This document shows, piece by piece, positions 46,286-58,500 of a stretch of 64,000 nt of DNA. Source of the stretch: Topomyia yanbarensis (Eukaryota; Arthropoda; Insecta; Diptera; Culicidae); the NCBI RefSeq assembly GCF_030247195.1, contig NC_080671.1:87046370-87110369 (forward strand). The letters run 5' to 3'. Made by a program: the position numbers and the translations under genes. The notes below the pieces were generated by a model. The model was not told the origin of the DNA, searched no databases, and saw only the letters and a program-made list of their open reading frames with translations. Each line of letters starts with the position of its first letter. Position 1 is the first letter of the stretch.

Positions 46286-48203
46286 CAGTGGCGTAGCCAG
46301 GGGGGGTTTTGGGGGTTAAACCCCCCCCCCCCCCCAAACCAAAATTAATTGGATTGAAAAAAAAATTGATACTGACGAATTTAATTTAATATTCCACAAA
46401 ATATTTTTGGAAAAATATTCTCTGATCACTACATTGAGAACTGTGTTTAAAGCGTCATGAGAACTTTTGGAAAATTGTGGGAAGGGGATCTTGTAACTTA
46501 TCTCTTAGCCAAAATCCCATAGTTGTCAAATTACTTCAATGTAAAATAAAATAACTGTCTGAATTATTATGAGCTCATTTTTGGAAAGATGCTTCAAAAT
46601 ATGGATTAGAGACAATTTTTCGAATGGGAATCTAAATTTGAATAGGTTGATTGCATATAAAACATAAGCTTGTTTACCGAAAACTTACATACATTTCAAC
46701 ATTTGCTCAAAATGTATTTTTTTAGATTGTGTAGAGTTTAGACAACAATTCAATATGGTTAACAACAAGAATAACATTTCAGAAACTAGTTGAAAGCTGA
46801 TGTAATTTTGTCTCTAGCAGGTCAGGATCGGTTTTATGAGCATTGGATTTTTGTTGTATTATCAACTATATGAATAGCCTCTTAGCAGGATGCAATGAAT
46901 GGCGTACTAAAATTTTGTGTGCTACGTACTAGTACTGCAAGTTGTGAGGTTGACTAATGAAGAAAAGTAAAATTAATGCTCGATAAATTTTTAACGGTCA
47001 CGATCACATTCATTCGAAATTGCCAAATTTCGATGTTAAGTAACATTGAAGAATTTCAAAACGTAAAACTGTTCATCTGCTGATAGAATAATTTTGACGG
47101 TTAATCCTCCTAGAAGTAATTATAGACAAGAATTACTCTTCAAGCAAATTTGAGTCGAGACTTAATGTCTCCAGCAAAGTTTTCGAAAGTGCTATTTCAA
47201 ACAACTTTGTCAAAGACATAAATATCCCACATATTCAGAGTATCGAAATATAGTAGTAGAAAACCTTTACAACAAGCTATTCTGAAATTACTGTATTTAA
47301 TAAATCTCTTCTGCGGTAATTAAATAATAAATTCACATTGCGTTCAAGGTGCCTTTGAAGCTTACAAAAAAATAAGGGAACTGGATTTAAAACAAATAAT
47401 TCCCAGATATTAAAAGGACTCAAAAACACAAAGAGTGATTCCATTTTCAGGAGCTAGCATCAATTCGGCGCTGGCTTAGTCCGCCCACCAAGTTAGTGTC
47501 GGATTCTGATGAGATGAAGTCGAAAAGCAAGTTTCAGTTCCATCCATCCAAAATTTAGTTATAGGTTTTGTGTTCTCAACTCGCAATGATTGTTTCAAAC
47601 AATTTTATCCGTAGCGCAGAAAAAAATAGTTTTCACCTAAATTTTTCTTCACTAAGGAGAAATATAGCAGGCCCAGTCCATTTAAATCCCTATATGTTGA
47701 ATTCATGTAGCCTTCGTATTTTCAACAAAATTGTTTGAAATGACATTATCAAAAACTTTGCTGAAGGCACCATGTCTCTTAATATTTTTGAAAAATTAAT
47801 TCACCATAATTACCTCTATGAGAATTAATCACTAAACTTTCTATATCAAAGCAGGCGCTGTTTTATGTTGATAACTTCCCGAAGTTGTCAAACCTTCAAA
47901 GTCTAGGATTATTATATTAGGTGATCTTGAACGTTGAAAATTTTTTAGATCATTTATCCCACTTCAAAAGATCGCAATTTTTGACTTCATTGACATTTTA
48001 TACAAGAAAATAATCTATATAGGTTTGAAAACTGTTCCATGTTGATCCTTCTTGTTTGTAGACTGGAATAACATCTGTTGGACTACTTATGTTTTTGAGT
48101 TTTCAATAATTTATCAAACTCATATTAAATTTTAGCATTTTTTCAAAAAATTTGCGATTCTCATCAAAACCCCCTCCAAACCAAATTTCTGGCTACGCCA
48201 CTG
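46286..48203. mobile_element. Non-autonomous hAT-like element, 1.9 kb
   Basis: The ends CAGTGGCGTAGCCAGGGGGG and (mirror) CAGTGGCGTAGCCAGAAATT are flanked by an exact 8-bp duplication, ccttcggt (46278-46285, 48204-48211). A c-run of 17 or so follows the left end. The interior is A+T-rich without transposase, and it carries a copy of the 20366 inverted-repeat family at 47455-47690. The 8-bp TSD and CAGTGGCG termini indicate hAT. Confidence 0.9.
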
Positions 48204-48211
48204 CCTTCGGT

Positions 48212-48376
48212 GGTTAGAAATAGCCTTCTTCAACTTTTTCTCAATAATTTGTTCAAACCAAATGAGCAACAAATTTTGTTGAAAGTCGCCGGTTTTTTAT
48301 TTAAATTTATTTTTGAAAAATTTCGGGAGGGGCTTTAGCCCCCTAGCCCCCCCCCCCCTCTGGTTACGTACCTGAC
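48212..48376. repeat. Remnant of a second gtagcc-type element end
   Basis: The tract gggaggggctttagccccct, a c-run, then ctggttacgtacctgacg resembles a decayed right end of the neighbouring CAGTGGCGTAGCCAG family. It has no left end or TSD. It directly follows the 48204-48211 duplication, suggesting repeated insertion at the same place. Confidence 0.4.
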
Positions 48377-48484
48377 GTGGCCGGCACCGTTATTGACATT
48401 GCAATGTATAGAACTCTCGTTGATTCTCTGTGCAATTTCGCTTGTTCTGGTCAATCATGGAGTAGCAACTACGAATTGTACGGT

Positions 48485-48524
48485 CATCATGCTCATGCTC
48501 ATGTTCATGCCCATGCTCATGCTC
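48485..48524. repeat. (atgctc)n microsatellite
   Basis: Six-base units catgct/catgtt/catgcc are repeated about six times (48485-48524), giving an Ala-His-rich chance frame on the plus strand. Not coding. Confidence 0.8.
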
Positions 48525-48689
48525 TAATAATATGCTTCGTAAAGGATGAATCGATAATTATTGCGACACCTCTTCCTTCGGATGGGAAGTGAAGTTGTTG
48601 GTTCCGGTCCATGTGTTGATGGGTCGTTACGTCACCTCTTTGGCGTCTGGCATTCAGTGCTTGTATAAACAAAAAAAAACAAAGGGGCG

Positions 48690-48740
48690 GAAAACTTAGA
48701 CTCCGCCAAAGGCGACAGAAGACCACGCTACGGCTCTGTA
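48690..48740. repeat. Repeat end ending ccacgctacggctctg
   Basis: The stretch ggggcggaaaacttagactc then gacagaagaccacgctacgg matches, in reverse complement, 61505-61562 (cagagccgtagcgttgtctt then ctggtgctcctagtgcaatc). The two therefore belong to one transposon family with cagagccgtagcg termini. No full element is delimited. Confidence 0.5.
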
Positions 48741-48879
48741 TAGAAGTAAATATTGAAATACCATGTAGTCTACACATGCTCGAGGAAAATCAAGTAAAAT
48801 AAATTATCATCAAAATAAAACATCCTAGAAGACATCATTGCTGTACGCTTTATTGTGTTTAGCTGGAAAAACTTCTGTG

Positions 48880-49256
48880 CAATGCGTTGAACAAAGATGG
48901 TAGACGCTGCTCTAATCAACGGCTCCAAATTGGTAGGGTGACGAGCCCATTTTCGCCATGTTTCTATTATCACGCTACCCATTTGAAGCCGTTGGTTAGA
49001 GCAGAATCTGCTATCTTTGTTCAACGCTTTCTGTCAAATGGTAGCGCAACAATAGAGGTACTCGATTCGAGTTTTCGTTGCGCTCAAACACGAGTATTTC
49101 ACTGTTTTCAGCACATTTGTGTAATTATCTTACTTCTTAACAACGAAGCAAAGCTGTTGATGACAATTTTTACGCATTCCATTGATTGTAGGCCAAGAAA
49201 TTAATGAATTGGTTAGACACCCTGCTTAGTATGGTGAAAATAGGCACTTTACCCTA
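48880..49256. mobile_element. Interleaved hairpin and MITE (tagggtgacgagccc)
   Basis: Two overlapping inverted structures. First, cgttgaacaaagatggtaga then ctctaatcaacggctccaaa (48883-48935) pairs with its mirror at 48980-49030. Second, TAGGGTGACGAGCCCATTTT at 48935 pairs with its mirror ending accctag at 49250-49256. A family member is nested at 28733-29046. The whole is non-coding; TA is the likely TSD. Confidence 0.55.
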
Positions 49257-49259
49257 GGG

Positions 49260-52257
49260 TGATTCTTGAAACTACCTGCAAACTTGAATAGATAGTTGAA
49301 TTGCTCCAATACAAAATTAATCATTTCAATCCCCTCTTATATTTGCATGCGTGCAATTCATTCATTCAGAGCTCGCTATGACACAGCCCGAGAGCTCCCC
49401 ACTAATGCGGTGTTATTTAAAGCAAACCCTCGGACCCTGGGGCGTCTCCATCGCTTCACAGTGACAGCAGCCATGATTGACGCATCTGTACGTCTGTCGT
49501 TACGAGCTATACATCTCTGTCAATCTGAAGAGCGCAAACATAGACGATGATGTAAACACTCCCGATTGCAAAGTACGGAAATAAAGGATTTTCGAATGGT
49601 GAATCACACCATCCTGTGGCTGGTTGGTGGGTCGATGAGTATGAAAAAGTCAAGGCAATGATTTGAAAAGGTATTCCACTTGAGCATTAATAACACCAGT
49701 GTATTGAGGGCTATATGTATGTACACGGTTCATACATTAATTTGACGCAGAACTAATTTGCCAGCCACTTTTGAATGTGTGGTAGTCGCTCCTGTTTCGG
49801 TGCTCGCGTCTGTGAGTCGTATCTCTGAATAACATAACAATTTACACAGCTTCATAAAATATGATACAACCAACAAGGTTGTAACAGAAAACTACATTTA
49901 TAACGACTCAAAAAACACCATTAAATCAGGGATCATCGCAGTTGAATAAAACTGGAACCGCTCAAAATTAATTGTCCTTCTCGAAGGCACGCAGAATCCC
50001 CGATTTCCCTATTGCTGTCAGACACATTCAAATCTGGCTACCGGCTACAGGCTACTGGTTAGCCTGTAATTAGCCTAATGGATTTCCCATTCAATTTGTA
50101 TCAATCAGTTCACCTTGTACGTCATTATCAGCATCCGGTTCGATTAATTCTCGCTCATTTAATTAATGAAAATTGGTTGAAAGTTCGATGATGTCCAACA
50201 GTGCGGTGAAAGTGATACCGGCAACAAAGCGGCTCCTAGATGAAGGAAAATGGGGGAAAATGGGCCGTTCCCACGACAATTTTCAATATACACTGTTTTG
50301 CAAAATCATTTTCTGAATGTAATCAATCAAAATGAACCAGAAAAAAAATTTGATCCTACTTGTTTCAATCCTCAAAATTTCACAATTCGTGCTGAAAGCT
50401 GTAACTGATAGCGCTAAATGGCTATCAGATGAAAAATCAAAAAGAACCAACACAGAAGCTTATCTCACCCCAATCGGAAACCAGAGCTGGCAGCATCCGA
50501 TTCCTTACGAAAACAAGCTGTCGGTACCAATATTTTTGATCTCTTATCAAAAACAGACAATCTTACCAGCAATCCCTCATTCCCCGAGGATGAAAGTGTA
50601 TCATGTTTCAACTAAATGGGAAGCAGGGCATCGAGTACAAAATGCCTAGGAAGCACGGGGAAGCAGTGCACGGAGTGTCCTCCTGTCCGGCTCCTTTCCT
50701 ACCAAGCTCTGTGACTTGTCCGTCATCTCCATCGTGATCCCGCCGTCGACGTTTACAATACAGGCCACTAACCAGAAAAGTCAAGGTCTACTTCGCTCAA
50801 CGGATTATCTTCGGTGGTTCATCTTTTCATTTAGTTAATGAGCCAACGGTTTCTCGCACTTGATATCGGATTTGGCTTTGGTCCCGAAAACGGGGAAATT
50901 CCTTTGTACCTTCCTTCGAAGTTCAGGCAGAAAGTAAGCGGAGTTATAGAGGCCGAAAGGGATTTTTGGCGTGTGTGTCTTCCTTACAATTAATGGGTGG
51001 TATAAAAGATTATAATCATCCGAATGAGTTTACAGGTTCGGCTTTGTGTTTGAAGTGAAACGTGTAAGATGAATTGCATTCGTTGGTGTTGTATAATCTA
51101 CGATGTTCCGGGAAATTGTCAGAGCTACTTTTCCAATAATAGACCGCCTGAAGCGTTTGATGTTTTGGTAACATTCACAATAGTGGAATATGAGGAAACT
51201 TGAACAAGTTTTAATTTGAACTCACGTGAAATTTGATAACTGTCGTAATAGCGACAATTTTTGAATTTTCGTTATCCACCTGTTTAAATTTTCTCAGTGC
51301 TTATTCCAAGTTCTGCAATAGTTTTTGCCATTGAAATATTTCTTAATTAAAAAAATCATTGTTGTAATGCATGCTTTAGGACTTACAGTTATTTGTTATT
51401 AATATTTCTAAGTGTGATAAGATCTTTTCTTAATCTGAAATATTTGTTTATGTTCGATGTGTGCGATGTAATTGTGAAGGTTTGAGAAGACAAAACTATT
51501 TTTTGTCTGCTGTCACCCTATAAATAGTTTGCATTTCAGTGTAGAAGAGAGCCTCTCGTGAAATCAAGCTAAATATTACATCCTACTTGGTAGTCGTGAG
51601 AAAATTTGCAAAATATCGGTATTATGAGAAAATTATAATGGTCATTACGCGCGAATTGAACAAAAAAGATGCAAACTTGAAATCGACCTTCACGGATTTG
51701 ATCCAAATTTGGAGGAATTGTTCATCTAGGGCCAATATATAAAAATTTTTCTGTCAATTGGACCACCCCTCGGGCCGTGGGAGCACCCCTGTTTTGACAA
51801 TTTTTCTTTTGATTATATCTCCGGTTCTATTTACTCTGGACTCAAACTACAAGAGGGCTTTTGAAGAAAAATGTTAAAAGAGTATACAGAAAATATAAAC
51901 TTTTGGCGGCCTTGCTGCCAACTATGAGATTTTTGAGTTAAATATTAAAAGTTAATTTTTCTCCTCAATACATATATTTTAATTTTGGAAATTTTAATGC
52001 CATCGTGTTCCTCAGATATTTTTACATAAAAACACATATAGTCTCAATAGTATTTGAGCGCATCATGGAATACACCGTTTTGAAAGGAAAAACTCGCATC
52101 ATTTTTATTGGCCAAAATTGAGAAAATTTTCAAATGTTCATGAAAATCGACCCTGATCTGCAAAGCAAAAGGTGGTTTTTCATCATTTCTTGTCTACTTG
52201 ACGATAAATTATGTGTGGGTCAGAATACTCAAGTTGTTTTTTTTATTGTTGTGCGCT
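49260..52257. other. Unassigned sequence
   Basis: No supported gene. A plus-strand frame of 105 codons (50332-50649) begins with a hydrophobic stretch (NLILLVSILKISQFV) but has no recognisable family and a poor composition for a real protein. Around 51.98-52.03 kb, atctgaggaacacgatggca (minus strand) resembles the interior of the MITE at 6478-7246 (gtctgaggaacacaatggca), so a diverged relative may lie at 51.65-52.2 kb. Confidence 0.4.
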
Positions 52258-54762
52258 ATCGATTACTTGAAAGATCGATTATCTCAAGAATCAATTGTGT
52301 CAAGAGTAGAGGTAAAAATCGGCGGCGCGCAGGCACAACGCCGGCGTGCTTACTATTTTTATTTGCAAACGTCGGCGCGGCGCACACCTCTAGAGAGTTG
52401 TTTATTCGATTATTTCGAGAGTCGATTTATCGATCATTTCAAGAATCGATTATTTGAAGAATCGATTACTTGAAAAACCAATTTTTTTGAAAAATCGATT
52501 ATTTGAAGTATCGATTATTTGATGAATCGGATCAAGAATCGATTATTTGGAGAATTGCTTTTTTGAAGAATCGATTATTTAAAAAATCGAGTGATTCAAG
52601 AATCGTTTATTTCAAGAATTAATTAATAAATTATATAAAGGAGCGATTAATTGATTATTTCAAGAATAGATTATTTCAAGAATCCATTATTTCAAGAATC
52701 GATTGATTCGAGAAACAAATAATGAAATAAATTCAACAATCGATTATCGTTTCAAGATCGATTATTCGATCATTTCGAGAATCGATTAACCGATTACTTC
52801 AAGCATCGATTATTTGAAGAATCAATTACTTGGAGAATCGGTTACTTGGAAAATCGATTACTTGAAGAATCGATTGTTTGAAGTATCGATTATTTGATTA
52901 ATCGATGCAAGAATGGACTATTCGGAGAATCGATTGCATCAAGAATCAATTATTCGGTTATTTCAAGAATCCATTATTTCAAAATAATATATTATTTCAA
53001 GGCTCGATTAATCGATTATTGCAGGAATTGAGCAATCGATTATTTCAAGAATCGATTGCTCGATTCAAAAATCGATTATTTGAATTATCGGTTATTTGAA
53101 AAATCGATTACTCGAAGAATCGATTAGTTGAAGTATCGATTAATTGAATATCGATTATTTGAAGAATCGATTATTTCAAGAATCGATTATTCGATTGCAA
53201 AAAGAATTGCTAATTTGATGAATTGATTCAAAAATCAATTATTTGAAGAGTAAATCATTTCAGGAAACGATTATTTGAAGCATCAAATACTTGATGAATC
53301 GATTATTTGAAAAACCGAATAATAGATCGATTGATTTCAAGAATCAAGACGGTCAATCGATTACTTCATGAATTGATTATTCCATGAATCAATTGTGTCA
53401 AGAATCGATTAATCGATTGTTTCAAGCACCGATTATTTGAAGAATCCACTATTTGAAAGATTGTTAACTAGAAGAATCGAGTAATTGAAGTATTCATTAT
53501 TTGATGAATCGATTTTTTTGGAGAATCGATTGTATCAAAAATTGATTATTTAATTAATTTGAATGTTAGTAATCAATTAGTTCAAGAATCGATTAATAGA
53601 TTTATAAATTATTTCAAGAATCAATTAATCGATTAATCGATTATTTCAAGAAACGGTTGATAGATTAATCTATTATTTCAAAAATAAATGAAACGATTAT
53701 TTCAAAAATTGATTAAACGATAATTTCAAGGATCGATTATTTCAATAGTCGAGTAATCGATTATTTGAAGTATCGATTGATCAGTCAATCGACTATTTGA
53801 TGATTCGATTCAAGAATGGATTATTTGGAAGATCGATTATATCAAAAATAGATTATTTGGAAGATCGATTATATCAAAAATCGATTCTTTGGAAGATCGA
53901 TTATATCAAGAATTTGAAGAATAAATTTCAATTTGAATTTGAAGAATAAATTTCTCGAATTGAAGAATCGATTATTTCAATAAACGTTAATTCGATTACT
54001 CCAAGAATCGATTATGTCGTGTATGGATTGATCGATTATTTCAAGAATCGAATATTTGAAAGATCCATTTTTTCAAGAATCGATCAATCGATTATTTCAA
54101 GAATCGATCAATCGATTATTTCAACGATCGATTATTTGATGAACCGATTGAAGAATCGATTATTTGATGAATCGATTAAAGAATCGATTTAGGAATCGAT
54201 TATATTAATTAATATTAATCGTTCATTTCAAGAAGTTTTTTGAAGAATCGATTATTTCAAGAATGGAATATTTCATGAATCTATTATTTCTAGAAACGAT
54301 TATTTGAAGAATCAATTATATCAAGAATCGATTAATCGATTATTCAAGAACAATTATTTGAAAAATCGATTATTTCATGAATCGATTTTTTCAAGAGTCT
54401 ATTGTTTCAAGAATTGATTCGATTATTTCGAGACTCGATTAATCGATTATTTAAGGAATCGATTGCTTGAAGAATCGGTTATTTGAAAAATCGATTATTT
54501 GAAGAATGAAGAATTTGAAGGATATTTCAAGTGTCGATTATTTGATGAATTGATTAAAGAATGGATTTTTTGGAGAATCAGTTATGTCAAGGATCGATTG
54601 CTTGAAGAATCGATTATTTCAAGAATGATTATTTGACTAAACTTTTATTTAAAAATCGATTGTTCGATTTTTCCAGGATCGATTAATCGATTATTTGAAG
54701 TATTTGATTATTTTACGAATCGGTTATTTAGAGAATCGATTATATCAAGAATCTATTATTTG
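52258..54762. repeat. 16-bp ATCGAT minisatellite, forward block
   Basis: About 2.5 kb of near-continuous units with consensus AATCGATTATTTSAAG (S is c or g), with insertions and deletions that disrupt a strict register. Each unit holds the palindrome aatcgatt. Two subtypes, atttcaag and atttgaag, are intermingled. It is interrupted by a GC-rich MITE remnant at 52307-52392. Short frames read repeating RLFEESI-like peptides, but stops are frequent, so I regard it as non-coding. Unit divergence is high, so it is old or poorly homogenised. Confidence 0.9.
52307..52392. mobile_element. Truncated GC-rich hAT MITE in the minisatellite
   Basis: The right end ggcgcggcgcacacctcta is identical in type to the right end of the MITE at 24236-24365. 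The left end is shortened (tagaggtaaaaatcggcggc), lacking the gtgcgcc portion. The flanks gtcaagag and gagagttg do not form a TSD. Confidence 0.65.
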
Positions 54763-55093
54763 TACACTGAAAAAAATCCAAACGTTAATTCTATTTGCTT
54801 CAAACCGCTTAAAATTCATATGAAGAAGAAATGCTGTTGTTATCACGTGCACACATACCTTCTATGTGTCAATTGTATATACTATGTATGCACACACATA
54901 AGTTATGTGTGCATATTGTTATAGAATGGGGTTTTATGTGCCTAATAGTTATGAAATGTAAATGTAAGATTAATATTTCTTGTAAATACACACATTTGGT
55001 TTATGTTCCAGCAAATAGTGTCTATATGCCTCCGTTAATTGCAAAAATCTATGTGTAAAATCAATAGGCATAACGTTTACTTTTTTGAGTGTA
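54763..55093. mobile_element. MITE with tacactgaaaaaa ends
   Basis: The left end tacactgaaaaaaatccaaa and the right end (mirror: tacactcaaaaaagtaaacg) are inverted repeats enclosing 331 bp. It sits in the minisatellite immediately left of the orientation switch. The interior has recurring cacacata/tatgtgtgca words and one 75-codon chance frame. TSD not clear. Confidence 0.65.
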
Positions 55094-55505
55094 GAATCGA
55101 TCATTTCAAGAATGAGTCTTTATCAACCCTATCAAATAAACGATTATTCAAATAGTCGTTTTTCAGGTAATCTATTCTTCAAATATAGGTTTTATCAAAT
55201 ATTCGATCCTGGAAATAATCAATAAATCAATTTTTGATATAATCGATTCTTGAAATAGTCGATTCTTGCAATAATCTATTCCTAAACTTCTTCAAATAAT
55301 CGATTCTGAAAATATTCGATTATTTGATTCTGGAAATAATTGCATATTCGATTTTGGAAATAAACGATTTTTCAAAAATTGGATTCTTGAAATAATCGAT
55401 TCTTCCAATTATCAATTCTTGTAAAAATCGTTTCTTGAAATAATCGATTCTTGAAATAATCCATTCTTCAAATTATCAATTCTTGAAATAATCGATTCAT
55501 GCATT
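55094..55505. repeat. 16-bp ATCGAT minisatellite, inverted block
   Basis: After about 20 bp still in forward sense (gaatcgatcatttcaagaat), the units read ataatcgattcttgaa, the reverse complement of the forward block. The inverted part is bounded by a 13-bp direct repeat, tctttatcaaccc, at 55117-55129 and 55521-55533. Together with the forward block it could form a large imperfect hairpin. Confidence 0.85.
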
Positions 55506-58500
55506 AAAATTATAATTGAATCTTTATCAACCCCCGATTTTATTGTTTTTTTTTTGCCAGATTTAATCGGCCAGCCAGGGGTATAAGGCTATGTGTAGGG
55601 ATTTAAGATTAATTTTACAACTTCGGTTTATTAAAAAGATATAAACAAGCAAGTTTTGTCAATGTTTCCATTTTGTGAACCTAACATAAACCAAGTGGGC
55701 TGATAAAAACGGGTCTTCGCTGTATCTCCAAAGACTACTATTGAATTTTGTCCTCCCAGTTTGCACATTTTTTCGATAACTTTTTAATTGTATTTAGTTA
55801 GTGATTTTGTACTACACGGGTGTAACAACAACTACACCTTTTATAACAAACGCCATAGATTTCATCACATCACTTTCTGTCAAATCAAAGAATTTATCGC
55901 AACGGAACACCTCAATCGATTCAAACGGTTACCGAAGATTTGCGGTAATCAAAGTTCGGCCGGTATAGCGAACCGTATACATGTGTGGAAAAATCCTACC
56001 CAACCTCCTTTCTGAACAGCCGAACTGATTGAATTACGAGCAACCATAAATTTGCAAATCGGTGAAATTTCACTTACACGAAAAGGGCGGTGGCCCCTCG
56101 CTTACGGAAAGAGTTTTCCTAACGATGAATGGAAACTTTCAGAACTGATTCACTGCCTGTCAGGGCGTAGATTTTACTCTCTATAAGAGATGTATGCCGC
56201 TTGGTGCAATTCTGCCGAATTTCGTGTGGAATAGAACGATGTGTCGAAAACGCTCCCGATGTGAAAATCGAGTGTGCGTGATCAATTGATGGTTAAATAT
56301 TTCTTCCCTTTTTTTAAAGTTTTCATATATTTAGCGTAATTTTTGCGTGGATATGGTTCAAAAGCGAACTTCTGATTGAACTATCAACAATATGTACATT
56401 GTACATCATACATGATATTTGATATATATATTCAGATACCTAAATAAAATAGTTTGAACATATTGGTATTTTCATCCCGAGCTAAATTCGAACATCTTAT
56501 TTTGATGGATTTGGCTAACGATTCGGTGTAGTTACATAATAATGATGCATGATCAGGGCTATGACCATGATAGTAGGCGTACCAGACTAGCACCTTTTCT
56601 AAGTTTAATAGCAATTCAATTTATTAATTGATCTTTTGTAAATACGTTCTTAAGAATAAAAGACTTACGTTATTTCCAGCATTTACCTGAGACAACTGGC
56701 ATACAAAATAAAATATACTCGCAATCTCGAAACGTCAGATCCAATCGAATTTATTGGCTTAGATTTACCATTTATCTAACAAGAGCACTTTTTTAAAGAA
56801 GAAGGCGTGAGAAGGCACAGATTAGCTAACTCTTGACGTAATGTGCTGTTATTTGAAGTGGAGAATTTCTATTCATTAATTTTCCAAGATGAAGGCATGA
56901 AGCGCCCCGGGTAGGTCTGGCTGTTAAAACAAATGGTTCTCTAGAAGTAGATACAGTTCGACTGGGTGGGATGGCGGTGTGCCGGCTGTAGAAGGCGTTT
57001 ATTGTTGCCGGCGACAACGTCGCGTCTCCGAGTCGAGTCGGTTAGGCTTCATCAATTTACACACTCCCCATCACTTTGTTTCTTATCGCCGCGTAAAGCT
57101 CATGGAAAAAGAGTGATATGTATTCTCTTTCAGATATTTTAAGAGCCCCTTCACTGTCTCTAAATCTAAATAGGATTACACGTGGATTTAGTGCAACGTT
57201 CATCACGTCGAAATGGGTCCCAGTGCATAGAATATTGATGCAGTGTTGGTGTCTCGCTATCGCTCTATTGTTGTGAGTCGTTTTTTATGATTCTCAATTA
57301 TTCACTTTATTTGAATAGGACACAGTGTCGTCTTCAGACCACTCGGGGCCTCTGGACATTACTAAGCTAAGCCCCGTATAATTGAATAGGTATAAACTGC
57401 TGTAGGGTAGGATGATCAAAGAGACAAAAACTTTTCCGCGTAGTTTTTCATAACCTCAGTTACAGGTTCTCTAACTATCCTTAAAAATGGCTGTTGCGTA
57501 ACTAATATTTCCTAAAGGTAATAGTACGTGTAGTAAGTAGCACGGGTTATTATTTAGTTATCTTAAATTAATACTTATGAACTGTATGTACAACTAATAA
57601 TTATCAGGTAGCAGGATTACGCTGTCTAAGCAGCAAGGAAAAAAGGGCGACCCACACCTTCCATTCAGCATATAATTAATAATTGTTTTCGTTGTTGGTA
57701 TTATTCCTGTTGTTGTAGTTTCGATAACGATTTCTTCGTATGCGATTTGCTTTTTCAACTTTTTTTTCTTAGAGACATCGAGAACGTTGTCTGGAGTAAC
57801 ATTCACTTGTCATTTTTCCAGATTTTTTTTATTCCAGAGAATCTCCAACCAAACGAAAATTTCTGCGTTACCTCAGAGTTAGAACCCTGCTATGAAAATA
57901 ATAAATGCGCTTTATGTGCTATCGTTATGACTGAGGAATAAGTAGGAATTTTCTGCCAGTCCTAATTTAGTAACACAAACAATAATATGAAACGCACGAA
58001 TAAATCGGAAAACATCAACCATAGGATCAACCCGTGTTTGAAAATAAAAATATGAGTTAAAAGCCAACTAAGAATCGGAAAAGTACACACGACCGTATAT
58101 TTAGCTTCCTCGTGCATCCAACAATGTAACCAAAGCTGATTGAAGCGTAAAAATCACTTTCCGATGGTATCCTTTTAGAAGAATAGTTGCTTCCTACGTA
58201 TACTTAGGAAGAAATAATGGAGAGAGAGAGAGGAAGCATTTCTCCAAAAGGAGAAGCCGAAGTTTCCGATAACAAGTTGAAGTGAAAATCCTGTTTGCTC
58301 TCGTCCCCTGTTGCTTTGGCTGCATTGCATTAGCTTTGACTGGAAAGCTCCCGGGAAAAAAAGATACCCAAAACGGCGGGGGAGCTCAGGTGTGCACTTG
58401 CAAACGATAATGTCGCACTGGAGAAATATTGCCCCAGATAGCATAGTCATGTTCGGTTTCGTTTTATGCTGCGGGTTTCGGATTTATGTTACTTCTGTTA

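Noticed and set aside
50332..50649. 105-codon frame with a hydrophobic N-terminus (possible secreted peptide)
   Set aside because: The hydrophobic stretch is broken by lysines, there is no cleavage-site pattern or family match, and no supporting splice or promoter signals.
52258..55505. CRISPR-like array of short repeats
   Set aside because: Units of about 16 bp run head to tail with no spacers, they vary freely, and the setting is a eukaryotic transposon-rich region.
57594..57806. 70-codon minus-strand frame with a lysine-rich start
   Set aside because: It has an ATG but no domain, and overlaps a plus-strand frame of similar length; not distinguishable from chance.
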